Source: Saccopteryx bilineata (lineage: Eukaryota; Chordata; Mammalia; Chiroptera; Emballonuridae). Taken from it: a DNA stretch of 64,000 bases. Of the stretch, positions 43,370 to 54,451 are shown in pieces. The notes under the pieces were generated by a model. The model made no database searches. It was given only the letters and a program-made list of their open reading frames with translations, and was not told where the DNA came from. The stretch is taken from the NCBI RefSeq assembly GCF_036850765.1, contig NC_089491.1:93032740-93096739 (forward strand), given 5' to 3'. Numbering within the stretch: position 1 is the first letter of the stretch; each line of letters begins with the position of its first letter. A program made the position numbers and the translations under genes.

Positions 43370-43755
43370 TTCATAATTTCTCTTTATTTTTATAAACTCT
43401 GAGGGTATGTCTTTATTTTCACTAATATTATCATTGATTAATATACAGAATGTATACTATTTTTATTTCTTTTATCTCTTGATTTTGATGAATCCTAAGG
43501 TATATATGTTCATATTATGAAGCATTTTAGAGAACTAACTTTTGGGTTTATTGACTTTATTTGTTTTCAATTAAAGTACCTACCTCATTCTTTGGTGTTT
43601 CCTTCTTCCACTTCTTACTTTATTTCATTCTACTCTCCTTTAATTACAGTCTTACTTTAGATTTTTAGCTCAGTAGTTTTCTTGTTTTTCAAAGGAAAGC
43701 TATTTCCCTTTAGATGCAATTTTATCTATCTCTCCAATATTTTGATACATTTTAA
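43370..43755. other. Unique AT-rich sequence
   Basis: No feature recognised. Confidence 0.4.
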
Positions 43756-43759
43756 TTAT

Positions 43760-44190
43760 TATTAATTTCTTAATCCTTAATTTTTATTATGGTTTTTTGC
43801 TGTGTAAAGAAGTCTCAGTTGTAGATTCTTGTTTTGCATCACTTTGACTATTTCTTGCCAATCTCTTCTGGCCTCAAGTGTTTCTGTTGAGAATTCAGAT
43901 GTCACCCTTATGGGGGCTCCTCTGTAGGTAATTAACTCTTTTTCTTCTTGTCAGTTTTAGTATTTTTTCTTTGTCTTTTAACTTTGGCACATTAATTATG
44001 ATGTGTCTTGGTGTAGGCCTCCTTGAGTTCCTCTTTAATGGGACTCTCTGTGCTTCTTAAACTTGTGTCACTTTTTCCTTCATCAGTTTAGTGAAGTTTT
44101 CAGCTATGATTTCTTCAGACAAGTTTTCTATCACTTGTTCATTCTCTTCTCTTTCATGAACCCCTATGAGGAAGATGTTGTTTCTATTTA
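43760..44190 (-). mobile_element. L1 ORF1 C-terminal part, inverted segment
   Basis: The minus strand reads L1 ORF1p: NIFLIGVHEREENEQVIENL, ENFTKLMKEKVTQV, then (after stops and frame changes) RRPTPRHIIINVPKLKDKEK, RRDWQEI-type text and QNKNLQ..LLYTA. It ends where the sense segment begins, and the two are contiguous in L1 coordinates. This is the inverted 5' part of a twin-primed insertion. Decayed, not functional. Confidence 0.8.
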
Positions 44191-45345
44191 TTGAAGAAGA
44201 AATAAAAAGCTTTCCAGACAAAAAAACAACAACAAAAACACAACCCCCAAACAAACAAACAAAAAACTCAAGGTAATTCATTACAACCAAACCAGTACTG
44301 CAAGAAATGTTAAGAGGCCTGCTTTAAAAAGAACAAAGGAAGAAGAAATCTAGAAAAAGAGGTTTGCAGATTTAGAGAATAAAATGGCTATTGGTCAAAT
44401 TAGTTTGTAAAATACAAATTTTATGTCTGCTTGCTTACAGTTTGCATTGGAGGCTAGGCAGTGCCAGGTTAATGTAATCTGTGAAATTGCAAATTACCTT
44501 CCTGTTTGGGAGAGGCCATTGTTTTGCTAATGTTTGCTGGAGGAAAGGTTTTAGCACCAGAAAGTTTTGAAAAGAGAAGAAAGAGAAGCCATGTTTGCAG
44601 AGAAGGAAAGCAGAGCGAATGCAGAGTGCTTAAGAAGAAGCCATGTTGGCAGGTAAAGAGAAGGTATGCAGATGGGGAACCAGAGCTGAGGGGCTTTTGC
44701 AATCTCTGCTGAGACTGGTGGGGCCTTTGATTCTAGGAGGAACCTGAGAATGAGCTCTGAAGGAAGAGGGAAGTGTTTTCCCCGCATGTTTGCTCATCAT
44801 CTTGTGTGAAACTTTGATAACAAAACGGCCCACCATTTTTTGGCTCCACTGTTTCTTTACTGTCTTCCCAAATCTAATGAGAACCTGTATGTGCACGGCT
44901 GTGAGGGTGGTGGCCCCTGGCCTTATAATGGCAATAAATAAATACATATTGATAATAACTTTAAATGTAAATGGATTCAATGCTCCAATCAAAACACATA
45001 GGGTAGCTTCATGAATCAGAAAACAGGACCCATACATATGTTGTCTACAAGAGACTCACCTCAGAACAAAAGATACATATAGACTGAAAGTGACGGGATG
45101 GAAAAAAGTATCTCATACAAATGGAAATGAAAAAAAAAAGCTTGGATAGCTATACTTACATCTGACAAAATAGACTTTAAAACAAAGGTAAGGGATAAAG
45201 AAGGTGACTACATAATAATAAAAGGAGCAATCCAAAAGGAGAATATAACCATTGTAAATATTTATGTGCCTAATATAGGAGCACCTAAATATATAAAGCG
45301 GATTTTGATGGACATAAAGGGCAAGATCAACAGCAATACTATGGT
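44191..45345 (+). mobile_element. L1 ORF1 end to ORF2 start, sense segment, split by a solo LTR
   Basis: 44191-44382 encodes the ORF1 tail (EEIKSFPDK, FITTKPVLQEMLRGLL-like) and the inter-ORF spacer. 44927-45345 encodes the ORF2 endonuclease start: ATG at 44928-44930, LIITLNVNGFNAPIKTHR, KQDPYICCLQETHLRTKDTY, TSDKIDFKTK and VNIYVPNIGAPKY. One W-to-stop change is at 45012-45014. Sequence ends abruptly in the endonuclease domain without a poly-A tail. Confidence 0.85.
44389..44926 (+). mobile_element. Solo LTR, endogenous retrovirus (LTR family 1, 538 bp)
   Basis: Starts TATTGGTCAAATTAG (ancestral TG probably mutated to TA) and ends CTGGCCTTAT. The exact 6-bp duplication AATGGC lies at 44383-44388 and 44927-44932. 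It shares the whole order with 21871-22380 (TTTGTAAAAT, AATTACCTTCCT, GAAGCCATGTTGGCAG, CCCACCATTTTTTGGCTCC). The 6-bp duplication is typical of betaretrovirus-like (ERVK) and some other ERVs. The polyadenylation signal is degraded. The insertion point is the L1 ORF2 start codon. Confidence 0.88.
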
Positions 45346-45349
45346 CTTT

Positions 45350-45795
45350 TATTTGTAGTAATAATTGCATTTTTAAGTTGTAAATAATCATTTTAGCTGT
45401 TTTAAAATTTTTATTTTATTTAATTTTCTTTGTTCAGAAACTATCTGCATAAATGTAATTCTTTCAATTTATTAAAGCTAACAAGTAACTAAAGTGGTAT
45501 TTCCAAGTCTCTGATCTGGTTTCCCTTTGATGTTCATTTAACACTTAGGTTTCCTATTTTCATTTAATTCTTATCCTTTTAAGATTTCTCATTAAAGTGC
45601 TAGCTCAGTGGTTTACTTAATGAGATTCAAACAACTTTTATTCACAGTTTTACTCATTTTTATCAGGAGGTTCTTTTAATAGTACCTATTTGGCATGCTG
45701 ACATAACTTTTAGTCATCTATTCACTTTTGACATAAAACAGAATCTTCTGGGTCAGCCTGTATTTAAATTCATTTCCTGATAGTCATATCCACTC
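45350..45795. other. Unique AT-rich sequence
   Basis: No feature recognised. Confidence 0.4.
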
Positions 45796-45799
45796 ATTT

Positions 45800-46190
45800 C
45801 TTGGTTATCCATTTATTCAACAACCTTTTTGAGTTTTACCATTTCCCAGACATTCTTTTATGTGCTAGTGATTTCAGTGTGAACAAAGTTTGTCTCTATA
45901 AAAGACAGAAAAGAAATATTAAGTTATATAACACTTAATGATAATTCCTAAGGAAAAATATAAGCAGAGTTAATAAATGATGAACTAGAAGAGATGATCT
46001 TTAGATTAATATTCATGGAAGATTTCCACAGAGGCGAGCTATGAACTGAGATCTGCATGATTGTCCTAAATGAATCATAGGTCTATTTGTAATAAGACTA
46101 AATCAGCTAAGAAGGGAAAGTTAACACAAAGATAATGAGACAGGAAGACTTTAGATATTATCAAACTTCAAAGAAGCTGCACTTTAGAGA
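45800..46190 (-). repeat. L2 LINE remnant, antisense
   Basis: CCATTTATTCAACAACCTTT, CAGACATTCTTTTATGTGCT, GTGAACAAAGTTTGTCTCTA and GAGACAGGAAGACTTTAG follow the antisense L2 3' end (ttcattcaacaaatatttattgag...gtgaacaagacagac). Confidence 0.6.
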
Positions 46191-46295
46191 GTTTTTATAG
46201 AAGAATCAGAGGAAAAAAGAAAGCCATAGCTAGATACCTAAGTTAAAGTCTGTTTCTTGTTTTCAAAATGTTAAAAGCAACTTTTCAAAGTTAAA

Positions 46296-46440
46296 CTTAC
46301 TAGAATGACATTAGTTAATAAGATTATATAAATTTCAAGTGTAGATTTCTATGATATATGATTTGCTCACTACCCAAAGTCAAATTATCTTTCCTCACCA
46401 TGTATTTGGCATCTTTACCCTTTATGACCCCACCCTCTTT
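46296..46440 (-). mobile_element. L1 3' UTR fragment, antisense
   Basis: ATAAATTTCAAGTGTAGATT, ATATATGATTTGCTCACTAC and CCCAAAGTCAAATTATCTTT match a mid-age L1 3' UTR in antisense. Confidence 0.6.
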
Positions 46441-46444
46441 TCTT

Positions 46445-47970
46445 TTTGTGGATATTGTGGGCTGGCATTTGATATTCCATAGAAAAGGAAATTAATTCTA
46501 TTCTATTTTTGTTACTTTGGTTTGTTAAACTTCTTTATCTCTTTGAGTGATTATTTAATATCACTAAATCTTAAACCAAAATTCTTCCAGAAGCCATTAA
46601 TTTTGCCAAGAATAAGTACAGTAGTTTTGGCCTACAATTTTAAGCTATTTTAAAATAGAAATGTTACATTTTATTTGAGCTTTTATTGACTTTGATCTAT
46701 TTTCTCATTTTGTCCATTCATTAGGCTGTTATATATATAGTCAGTATCTTTTTTTACTAATTTTTTATTTTGATTAGCTTCCATTTTTATATTTGTGTGT
46801 TTTTTTCATGGCAGTCGTTAAAAGAGAATTAATAAAGTTTATATTTAAAAAATTTTTATTCCTAGTTCTTCAAATTTCAGTGAAGATTTTATGGCATCAA
46901 CCAAATGAGAATTGTAATTATTACTACTTTTTTTAATTTCCCTGCATTTGTTTTTAATTAAGTAAGCTATTCTTTCTTTCTTTTTTATTTCCAATCTGCT
47001 TCTCAGATTTCTGTCTTTGCATTTCTTCTTGCAGTTTCTTATTTTTACACTTACTTCTTCATGGAATCAGTATCAACTTAAATTTATTAAGATTTCAAAG
47101 CAGATTATCTCTAAAATTTTTTATTTACTTTATAATTCAGTTCTTATTCAGAGGTATTACTTTCTTTAGTTTCTACTGTCAGTTGTTCTTTTAACCACAT
47201 GTTAACTGTGCTACACTTTTTTTTTTCTTTGCTTTATGTTATCTAATAGTTCTCTTTCAATTAAATTTATCACAGGCTGTTTGAATGAATATTTGATAAT
47301 GAGCTGTGCAGAAAAAAAGTTTAAAAATACCTATAAAAATACAATAAAAAGTTTTTTGAAAACTTGGAACTCCTAAACTGCTTATACTCAGTACTCATTA
47401 ACAGTAAATATTGCATAATAGCAAGCATTGTACTTTCTAAGGATATTAAAGTAAAAGCTTAATCTATACCTTGTTCAATCATAAAAAATAAATGTCAAAT
47501 TAAAAACTGATTAGAAATGTGAGAATACTAAAATCACAATATAAAAATACCATTTTATTGAATTATCTGAACTATGTTTTAAATTATTATTGGTAATTAT
47601 AACAAATTTTATTTACTTTTCAAAGTTTATATTATTGTGTTAATTTCATATCATGAATTTAGCGAAAATTGAAGCTAGAAAGTTAATATAAACTAGCCAC
47701 CTCCCTCACATACCTTTCGTTTTATTTGGAAGAGTTACATCTAGAATAGTCATCTCTTTATTGATTAATACCCTATTAATTTACATTCAGAAAATGTTCT
47801 CCTCAAGTACTATGAAAATAAACTTTTAATTCATCTTTTCTGGATATGCTTTTCTGAAAGTAATTTTTTTTCTCTGACTCTCTTATTGATGTAGCCATTA
47901 TAGGCTGTGAGATTTTTCTGGATGCTTTGAGAAACTTTTATCAGTGAACTAAAGAATTTAGTTTAAAAAT
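46445..47970. other. AT-rich sequence, nothing recognised
   Basis: No coding frame or clear repeat; several T-rich runs. Old decayed repeat material cannot be excluded. Confidence 0.4.
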
Positions 47971-47977
47971 CTTTTAG

Positions 47978-48171
47978 GCCTGACCTGTGGTGGCACAATG
48001 GATAAAGCGTTGACCTGGAACACTGAGGTCACCGGTTCAAAACCCCGGGCTTGCCTGGTCAAGGCACATACGAGAGTTGATGCTTCCTGCTCCTCCCCCC
48101 TTTCTCTCTCTCTTTCTCTCTCTCTCCCTCTCTCCTCTCTAAAATAAATAAATAAATAAAAATAAATAAAT
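47978..48171 (+). mobile_element. tRNA-derived bat SINE (type A)
   Basis: GCCTGACCTGTGGTGGCACA head, GGTTCAAAACCCCGGG, CT tract and an AATAAA-repeat tail. The duplication AAAAATCTTTTAG / AAAAAGCTTTTAG (one mismatch) borders it. Confidence 0.93.
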
Positions 48172-48211
48172 AAAAAGCTTTTAGTTTTGCTGATGGACTT
48201 AAAAATTATAA

Positions 48212-49053
48212 TTCTTTTTTTTAAATAAATTTTTATTAATGGTAATGGGATGACATTAATAAATCAGGGTACATATATTCAAAGAAAACATGTCTAGGTT
48301 ATTTTGTCATTAAATTATGTTGCATACCCCTCGCCCAAAGTCAGATTGTCCTCCGCCACCCTCTATCTAGTTCTCTGTGCCCCTCCCCCTCCCCCTAACT
48401 CTCTCCCTCCCTCCCTCCCATGTCTTCCCTCCCCCCACCCCTGGTAACCACCACACTCTTGTCCATGTCTCTTAGTCTCGTTTTTATATTCCACCAATGT
48501 ATGGAATCATGTAGTTCTTGTTTTTTTCTGATTTACTTATTTCACTCTGTATAATGTTATCAAGATCCCACCATTTTGCTGTAAATGATCCGATGTCATC
48601 ATTTCTTATGGCTGAGTAGTATTCCATAGTGTATATGTGCCACATCTTCTTTATCCAGTCTTCTATTGAAGGGCTTTTTGGTTGTTTCCATGTCTTGGCC
48701 ACTGTGAACAGTGCTGCAATGAACATGGGGCTACATGTGTCTTTACGTATCAATGTTTCTGAGGTTTTGGGGTCTATACCCAGTAGAGGGATTGCTGGGT
48801 CATAAGGCAGTTCTATTTGCAGTTTTTTGAGGAACCACCATACTTTCCTCCATAATGGTTGTACTACTTTACAGTCCCACCAACAGTGGATGAGGGTTCC
48901 CTTTTCTCCGCAGCCTCTCCAACATTTGCTATTACCCGTCTTGTTGATAATAGCTAATCTAACAGGGGTGAGGTGGTATCTCATTGTAGTTTTGATTTGC
49001 ATTTCTCTAATAACTAATGAAGCTGAGCATCTTTTCATATATCTGTTGGCCAT
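48212..49053 (-). mobile_element. LINE-1, 5'-truncated tail (~840 bp), young
   Basis: Antisense L1 3' UTR and ORF2 C-terminus. It is almost base-for-base the same as 29778-30620, with about a dozen differences counted by eye over roughly 835 bp, so both came from one recently active subfamily. The match stops after TGTTGGCCATTT (5' truncation). A clean target duplication was not found. Confidence 0.93.
48484..49053 (-). pseudogene. L1 ORF2p C-terminal fragment (~189 codons)
   Basis: Open from [20 protein letters not shown] to the native stop after IPYIGGI, including the [18 protein letters not shown] motif and [18 protein letters not shown]. The 13 residues ahead of it in the open frame are flanking host sequence. 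Confidence 0.92.
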
Positions 49054-49059
49054 TTTTGA

Positions 49060-49775
49060 ATGACAAAATTTTAAATCTGACTTTATGATCAAGTGATAAA
49101 ATGTACAGATAAAATAATAAGGGATGATTTTAAACTAAATATACATAAACAAGATATCAATTATTTCTGGCCATTAAATCATTCTTATTCTTACTCAATA
49201 AAAATCTCATGGCATTTATTTTTTTTTCTAATGTACAATGGAAGAGCTTTCAAGTTTGACATTCTGGCCTAATTATTCAACTAGCTTATTTTCAGTTTTA
49301 CTTAACCCCTTTTTAATCTACTGTGATTTCTTTTAAAAAATATAAAACTCCAAAAATTGCTAGAATAATATCAGATCATCCTTCTCAGATACAAACCTCA
49401 CAAACAGCTTAATGATATTCTTTGTGACAAAATAGTTAAATAGTGAAAAACTGAATCGGGTAGTTTAACTTTACCTACTATATATAACATATTTACACAG
49501 AGTAGATACTGATTGAAACTAATCATTTGTTTTTTATATGTAACAGTCCAAGGTAAGTGTTTCTGTCAAAGGTGAGGTTCTACTTCACCCACTCACTCAG
49601 GAACCCAAACTGGCCGAGTTGCTACTCAATATTGCTATGACCTTTCTCACCCCAGTCAGACAAAAGGGAAAGAGGCCCTTAATGAAAATACATGAGAGGT
49701 TTCAATAAGCCAGGCTTCAAGGTAAGGCACAATATTTCTATTCATATCACATACATGGCTCTCTGTAACTGCATG
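49060..49775. other. Unique AT-rich sequence
   Basis: No gene or repeat recognised. Confidence 0.45.
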
Positions 49776-49786
49776 AGAATCTAGAA

Positions 49787-50099
49787 TAGGGGTCGGAACC
49801 TATGGCTTGCGAGCCAGATGTGGCTCTTTTGATGGCTGCATCTGGCTCACAGACAAATCTTTAATAAAAAAATGTTAAAAATATAAAATATTCTTATGTG
49901 TTACAATCCATTCATTTCCTACTGCTCATGTTCATGATTGCGGGTGGCTAGAGCCAATCACAGCTGTCTTCTGGGACAACACCAAATTTTTATTGGATAA
50001 TGCTTAACATACACAGGTAGTTGTATGGCTCTTATGGAATTACATTTTAATATATGTGGCATTCATGGCTCTCTCAGTCAAAAAGTTTCCCAACCATTG
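49787..50099. mobile_element. hAT-family MITE (313 bp) with perfect 8-bp duplication
   Basis: The 8-bp duplication ATCTAGAA (49779-49786, 50100-50107) flanks terminal inverted repeats: TAGGGGTCGGAACCTATGG at the left and, on the minus strand, CAATGGTTGGGAAACTTTTT at the right (ancestral form near CAGGGGTCGGGAACC). Internal text includes GCTCGCGAGCC-like GCTTGCGAGCCAGATGTGGC and GAGCCAATCACAGCTGTC. No transposase is encoded; the copy is non-autonomous. Confidence 0.93.
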
Positions 50100-50109
50100 A
50101 TCTAGAAGA

Positions 50110-50710
50110 TATAGTATACCACTATACAGTTAGCCCTAAAGGAAGAGAAAACAAGAAGATATGTAACAGGGAAGAGCTCTTGCCACAAAACACTGAAAAT
50201 AAAACATTCATGTAGGTATAAGTTAATTGACTGCTTCAGATTGCCTGGTACTATCCTGAATTTTACACTGAAATTTCCAATCCTGGGAATCTCCACAGTC
50301 TCAGTCCAACCAGAACAATTTGACACTAAAAATAGGAAATTGACATATTTTTAAATATGAAGGAAAATAATGTTTTAATTTGAATCAATTTTACCATTTG
50401 CAGAAAACTTTTAATAATGAGTTATAAAAGGTAAATAATCCTTTATATTTCTCATAATAAAACAGAATACACAAACTGTAAATTTATATGACCTAAGAAA
50501 AAAAGAAAATTTCTTTAGACTAAGAAGTTACAGGTCTCAATATATGATACTTTAATTTTTTTTTACACATTGATTATTATCACTTTTAACATATAAAAAT
50601 AGTCATAATTAACATTATATATGCACATATTATTTCACAAAGATATTTTATATAATTTTAATATTTTTGAACATGTACTCATTATTAAAAATTATTAAAA
50701 TCTTTTGTGA
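50110..50710. other. Unique AT-rich sequence
   Basis: No gene or repeat recognised. Confidence 0.45.
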
Positions 50711-50714
50711 TTTA

Positions 50715-50990
50715 GGTCAGTGGGTTCAAAGTAGTTGTATAGAAAGACTCTGAACTCATCTCCTCTCACAGTATATCAAATATATACTGACATAAGAAAC
50801 AATTTCTTCTCAAGAACTGAGGGCTTATTAAATACATAAGAACAGGACCACATAGAGGAGGGTCAAAGAAATGTAGACATGGTATTCAGAGGACCCTCAC
50901 CCTGATGGAACTACCTAAAGTAGACATGGAAAACACTAAGAAGTCATACAAGGAGACCTGGTTTATATAGGGCAGAAAAATAAAACAGAA
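50715..50990 (+). mobile_element. Older L1 5' UTR fragment
   Basis: GTAGTTGTATAGAAAGACTC, TGAACTCATCTCCTCTCACA and CAGAGGACCCTCACCCTGAT resemble an old L1 5' UTR. ORF2-derived sequence follows at about 51.05 kb, so the internal part is deleted. Confidence 0.5.
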
Positions 50991-51049
50991 ATGTAAAGGT
51001 CATCTGGATTATACATTTAAAAAATCCATTTACTAACCCCAGGCAATTG

Positions 51050-52290
51050 ACAAACTATTTGGAATCTACAGATCCCAAGCATAAAACTTCAAATTGTTTT
51101 GAAGATTTAAATGTAAGACCTGAAACCAAAAAACTCCTAATAATAAACATAGGCAGTAATCCTTTGGGCAATATATTTTTTAGATATGTTTTCTTGGAAA
51201 AGAGAACAAAATAAAAAATAAACAAATTAGATTTTATCAAACTAAAAAGATTTTGCACAGTTAAGAAAACTATAAACAAAACAAACAAAAAACTTCTTAA
51301 ATGGCAGAATATATTTGCAAATGACATATCTATTAAAAGATGAATATTCAAATTACATAAAATACTCATCATATTAAAAATAATCCAATTAAAAACTAGC
51401 AGAAGACCCAAATAGACATTTTTACAAATAAGATATACAGTTGGCCTACCGACATATTTAAAAATATTCACCATCACTAACAATAAGGGAAGTGAAAATA
51501 AAAAGCACAGTGAGATATCACCTCACACCTGTCAGAATGACTATTATAAAAAAACACAACAAATCAACAAATAACAAGTGTTGGCAAGGATATGGAGAAA
51601 TAAGAACCCTCATGCACTGTTGGTGGTATTATAAGCTAGCACAGTTACTATGGAAACTTTATAGTGGCTCCTTAAAAAAATAAAAATAGAACCATCGTAT
51701 ATAGAATTCTACAATAACATGTATGGGTGGTTATCTGAAGAAAATGAAAATGCTAATTCAAAGAGATACGTATACCTCTATGCTCATTGTGACATTATTT
51801 ACAATAGACAAGATATGGAAGCAATGTAAGAGTTCATTGATAAATATTGAATGAAGGAGATGTGGTATGTATGTGTATATGTGTGTATACACATTATATA
51901 TCCATACACATATGTATATATATAAGTACACATAGAGATATGTATAAATAAACTATTACTAAGTAAAAAAAATATAAAACATTGCCATTTTTTACTCTAT
52001 GGATGGACTTGAGGCTGTTAAGCTAAGTGAAGTAAGTTAGAGAAAGAAAAATACTATTTAATTTCACTTATATTTGTAAACTAAAAATAAATAAATACAT
52101 ATGCAAACAAAACAGAAACAAACTCATAGATACAGAGAACAAACTGATGATTCTTAGAGTGAAAAGGGAGGGAGAAAGAGAAAAAAAAAGAAGAATTAAG
52201 AAAAGCACAGTCCAGTTATAAAATTAGTCATTGGGAAGTAAAATATGTAAGGAATATAGTCAATAGTATTGAAATATGGTATTTTGCATC
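51050..52290 (+). mobile_element. Older L1 ORF2 C-terminus and 3' UTR, sense
   Basis: AAACTCCTAATAATAAACAT, TTAGATTTTATCAAACTAAA, CACAGTGAGATATCACCTCA and CAAGTGTTGGCAAGGATATG are ORF2 coding text. AAACAGAAACAAACTCATAG then marks the 3' UTR. A 63-codon frame (51492-51683) reads [20 protein letters not shown] and CWQGYGEIRTLMHCWWYYK, the degraded ORF2 Cys region. The minus-strand 142-codon frame at 51055-51483 is a shadow. Confidence 0.8.
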
Positions 52291-52383
52291 ATGTATCTTT
52301 ATTCCTTTTTCAAAACCTATCTGATTCATAGTACTTTAAACATGTCATTGTTCCTATTCTTGCTGTCCATATGCTACAATCAT

Positions 52384-52919
52384 TTTTTTTTTTTTTTTTA
52401 AGATTTCATTAGTGATTTTACAGAGAGGATAGAGAGAATGAAAGGCGGGTGATGGCAATAGTAGGAAGTATCAACCCATAGTCGCAGTTGTTTCTCATAT
52501 GTGCCTTGGCCCAGTAAGCCCATGGGTTTTTTTGTTGTTTGTTTTTTACAGAGACAGAGAGAGAATCAGAGAGAGGGATAGATAGGGACAGACAAACAGG
52601 AGTGGAGAGAGATGAGAAGCATCAATCATTAGTTTTTGTTGTGACACCTTAGTTGTTCAATGATTGCTTTCTCATATGTGCCTTGACTGTGGGGCTACAG
52701 CAGACCGAGTAATCCCTTGCCTAAGCCAGCGACCTTGGGTCCAAGCTGGTGATCTTTGCTCAAACCAGATAAGCCCAAGCTCAAGCTGGCAACCTCAGTG
52801 TTCCGAATCTGAATCTGGGTCCTCTGCATCCCAGTCCAATGCTCTATCCACTGTGCCCCCGCCTGGTCAGGCAAACCCATGGTTTTGAACCAGTGACCTC
52901 AGCATTCCAAGTCAAGCCA
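52384..52919 (-). mobile_element. Older tRNA-derived SINE split by a younger SINE
   Basis: 52384-52530 and 52873-52919 together form one antisense SINE: T-rich tail, CTCATATGTGCCTTGGCCCA, then CCCATGGTTTTGAACCAGTG and CAGCATTCCAAGTC. The first bases of its head are missing. Confidence 0.8.
52531..52872 (-). mobile_element. tRNA-derived bat SINE (type B), nested
   Basis: The minus strand begins GCCTGACCAGGCGGGGGCAC and carries the GAGCAAGG/GCTTGAG modules and GAGATGAGAAGCATCAATCA complement. The near-duplicates AAGCCCATGGGTTTT and AAACCCATGGTTTT mark its ends inside the older SINE. Confidence 0.92.
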
Positions 52920-52924
52920 TGTCC

Positions 52925-53680
52925 TATAATCTTATGTTGTCTTCTGCATTACAGGGATCAGCACAGATCTGTTCTCTGTCTTGATTATGTACAGTAATGA
53001 CATAAATTCTGTGCTCATCATCCCTTTTAGGTATCAGTGATTAGATAATGGACTTTGTTTCAGTGTGAGTAAGAGAGGGGCTATGTGCTGAACACAAGAA
53101 GCATAAATAGCCCCTGATTATATGTTTTTAGTAATTAAAAAAAAACCCACAAATCTAGGGGAGATAGAAGACATTTTTGCACAGTTATTCTAATAAGCTT
53201 CAATTAACACATAGTAAATGAACTCTTGCTGCTTATATATTCTAGTTTTAACTTTCTTCTCAGTGTGGCTGAAACTTTACCAGAAAAAAAAAGTATTCTC
53301 ATCTGCCTTTGATTGTATAATTTTTTCTTTAAATAATTATAAAGAAAGAGATATGGTAACAAATTATGTAAACTATTGTTTGTCCTAGTGAATCTAATTG
53401 AGTTAACTATCTTTAAATAAATAAATCTCTATCATCACTCATCTAGTATATTACAAATAAAAAGAGTTGTCTCTGAAAGAATATTATCACAAACATAATT
53501 AGGATTGCTCACCTTGCAACAGAAAATATAAGGATCATGAATTAAATCACTGTTTGCTTTCTCTGATAATATTAAATTAGCATGTTTCACACGTATGGAA
53601 AATTGATGTAAGGTAGAGTCACCATGCTAGAAGATAAATGTCCTTCATTTAAGTAGTCCTTGAGGATACTCACAAGTCAT
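52925..53680. other. Unique sequence
   Basis: No gene or repeat recognised. Confidence 0.45.
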
Positions 53681-53683
53681 CTC

Positions 53684-54252
53684 TATTAGTATCCATTGCT
53701 GTGCAAAAACATTGTTCCAAATTTACCTGCTTAAAACAACACATTTATTTCCTCATAGTTTTTGTAGATTAAGAATATGAACACAGTTCTGTGCAAAGCT
53801 GTGATCAAGGTGTTATACAAGAGAAGTTTTCTATGAGACCTAATTTAGGAAAGATCAGCTTCCAAGTTCACGTAGGTTGCTGGCAAAATGTATTTTTTTT
53901 TTTTAGGTATTAAAAAAAGTTTTGTTTTGTTTTTGCTTCCTTTGGGTTAATGGATATTTTCAAGATCACCAATAGTTCTTTTTTTTTGGTGTATGGATTT
54001 CCCAACATGGCTACTTGCTTTCTCAAAACAACCAAAAGAAAACAAGAGACTCTAGCAAGATGAGTGTCACAGCCTTATGTAATGTAATCCCATAATCATG
54101 TAGACATCAAGTACATCCTGTCACCTTTTCTGTATTATACTGGTTAAAAGCAAATTATAGAACTCCCACATCCTTAAGAGAAGGAGATCACACAAGAGTG
54201 TGAACATTAGGAGTCATCATAATGGCAGCCATCTTTAAAGTCAGCTAGTAAC
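53684..54252. mobile_element. MaLR-type LTR (MLT1-like) remnant
   Basis: TATCCATTGCTGTGCAAAAA, CTGCTTAAAACAACACATTT, TTTCCTCATAGTTTTTGTAG, GATCAAGGTGTTATACAAG, and near the end TAATGGCAGCCATCTTTAAA follow a familiar old MaLR LTR. No internal region adjoins. A T-rich stretch (53891-53905) lies in the middle. Orientation was not fixed. Confidence 0.6.
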
Positions 54253-54352
54253 ATCAACAAGGCAAACTTCTGGTCAAATTTATACTCTAGTGAAGAAATG
54301 TCTAACTACATCTTTTGATACAATAACAAATTAAACCTTATTTTATAAAAAC

Positions 54353-54356
54353 ACAT

Positions 54357-54399
<43 letters not shown>

Positions 54400-54412
54400 T
54401 TATTTTACCAAA

Positions 54413-54451
<39 letters not shown>

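Noticed and set aside
51055..51483. 142-codon minus-strand frame rich in F, L and I
   Set aside because: Shadow frame opposite a sense L1 ORF2 remnant.
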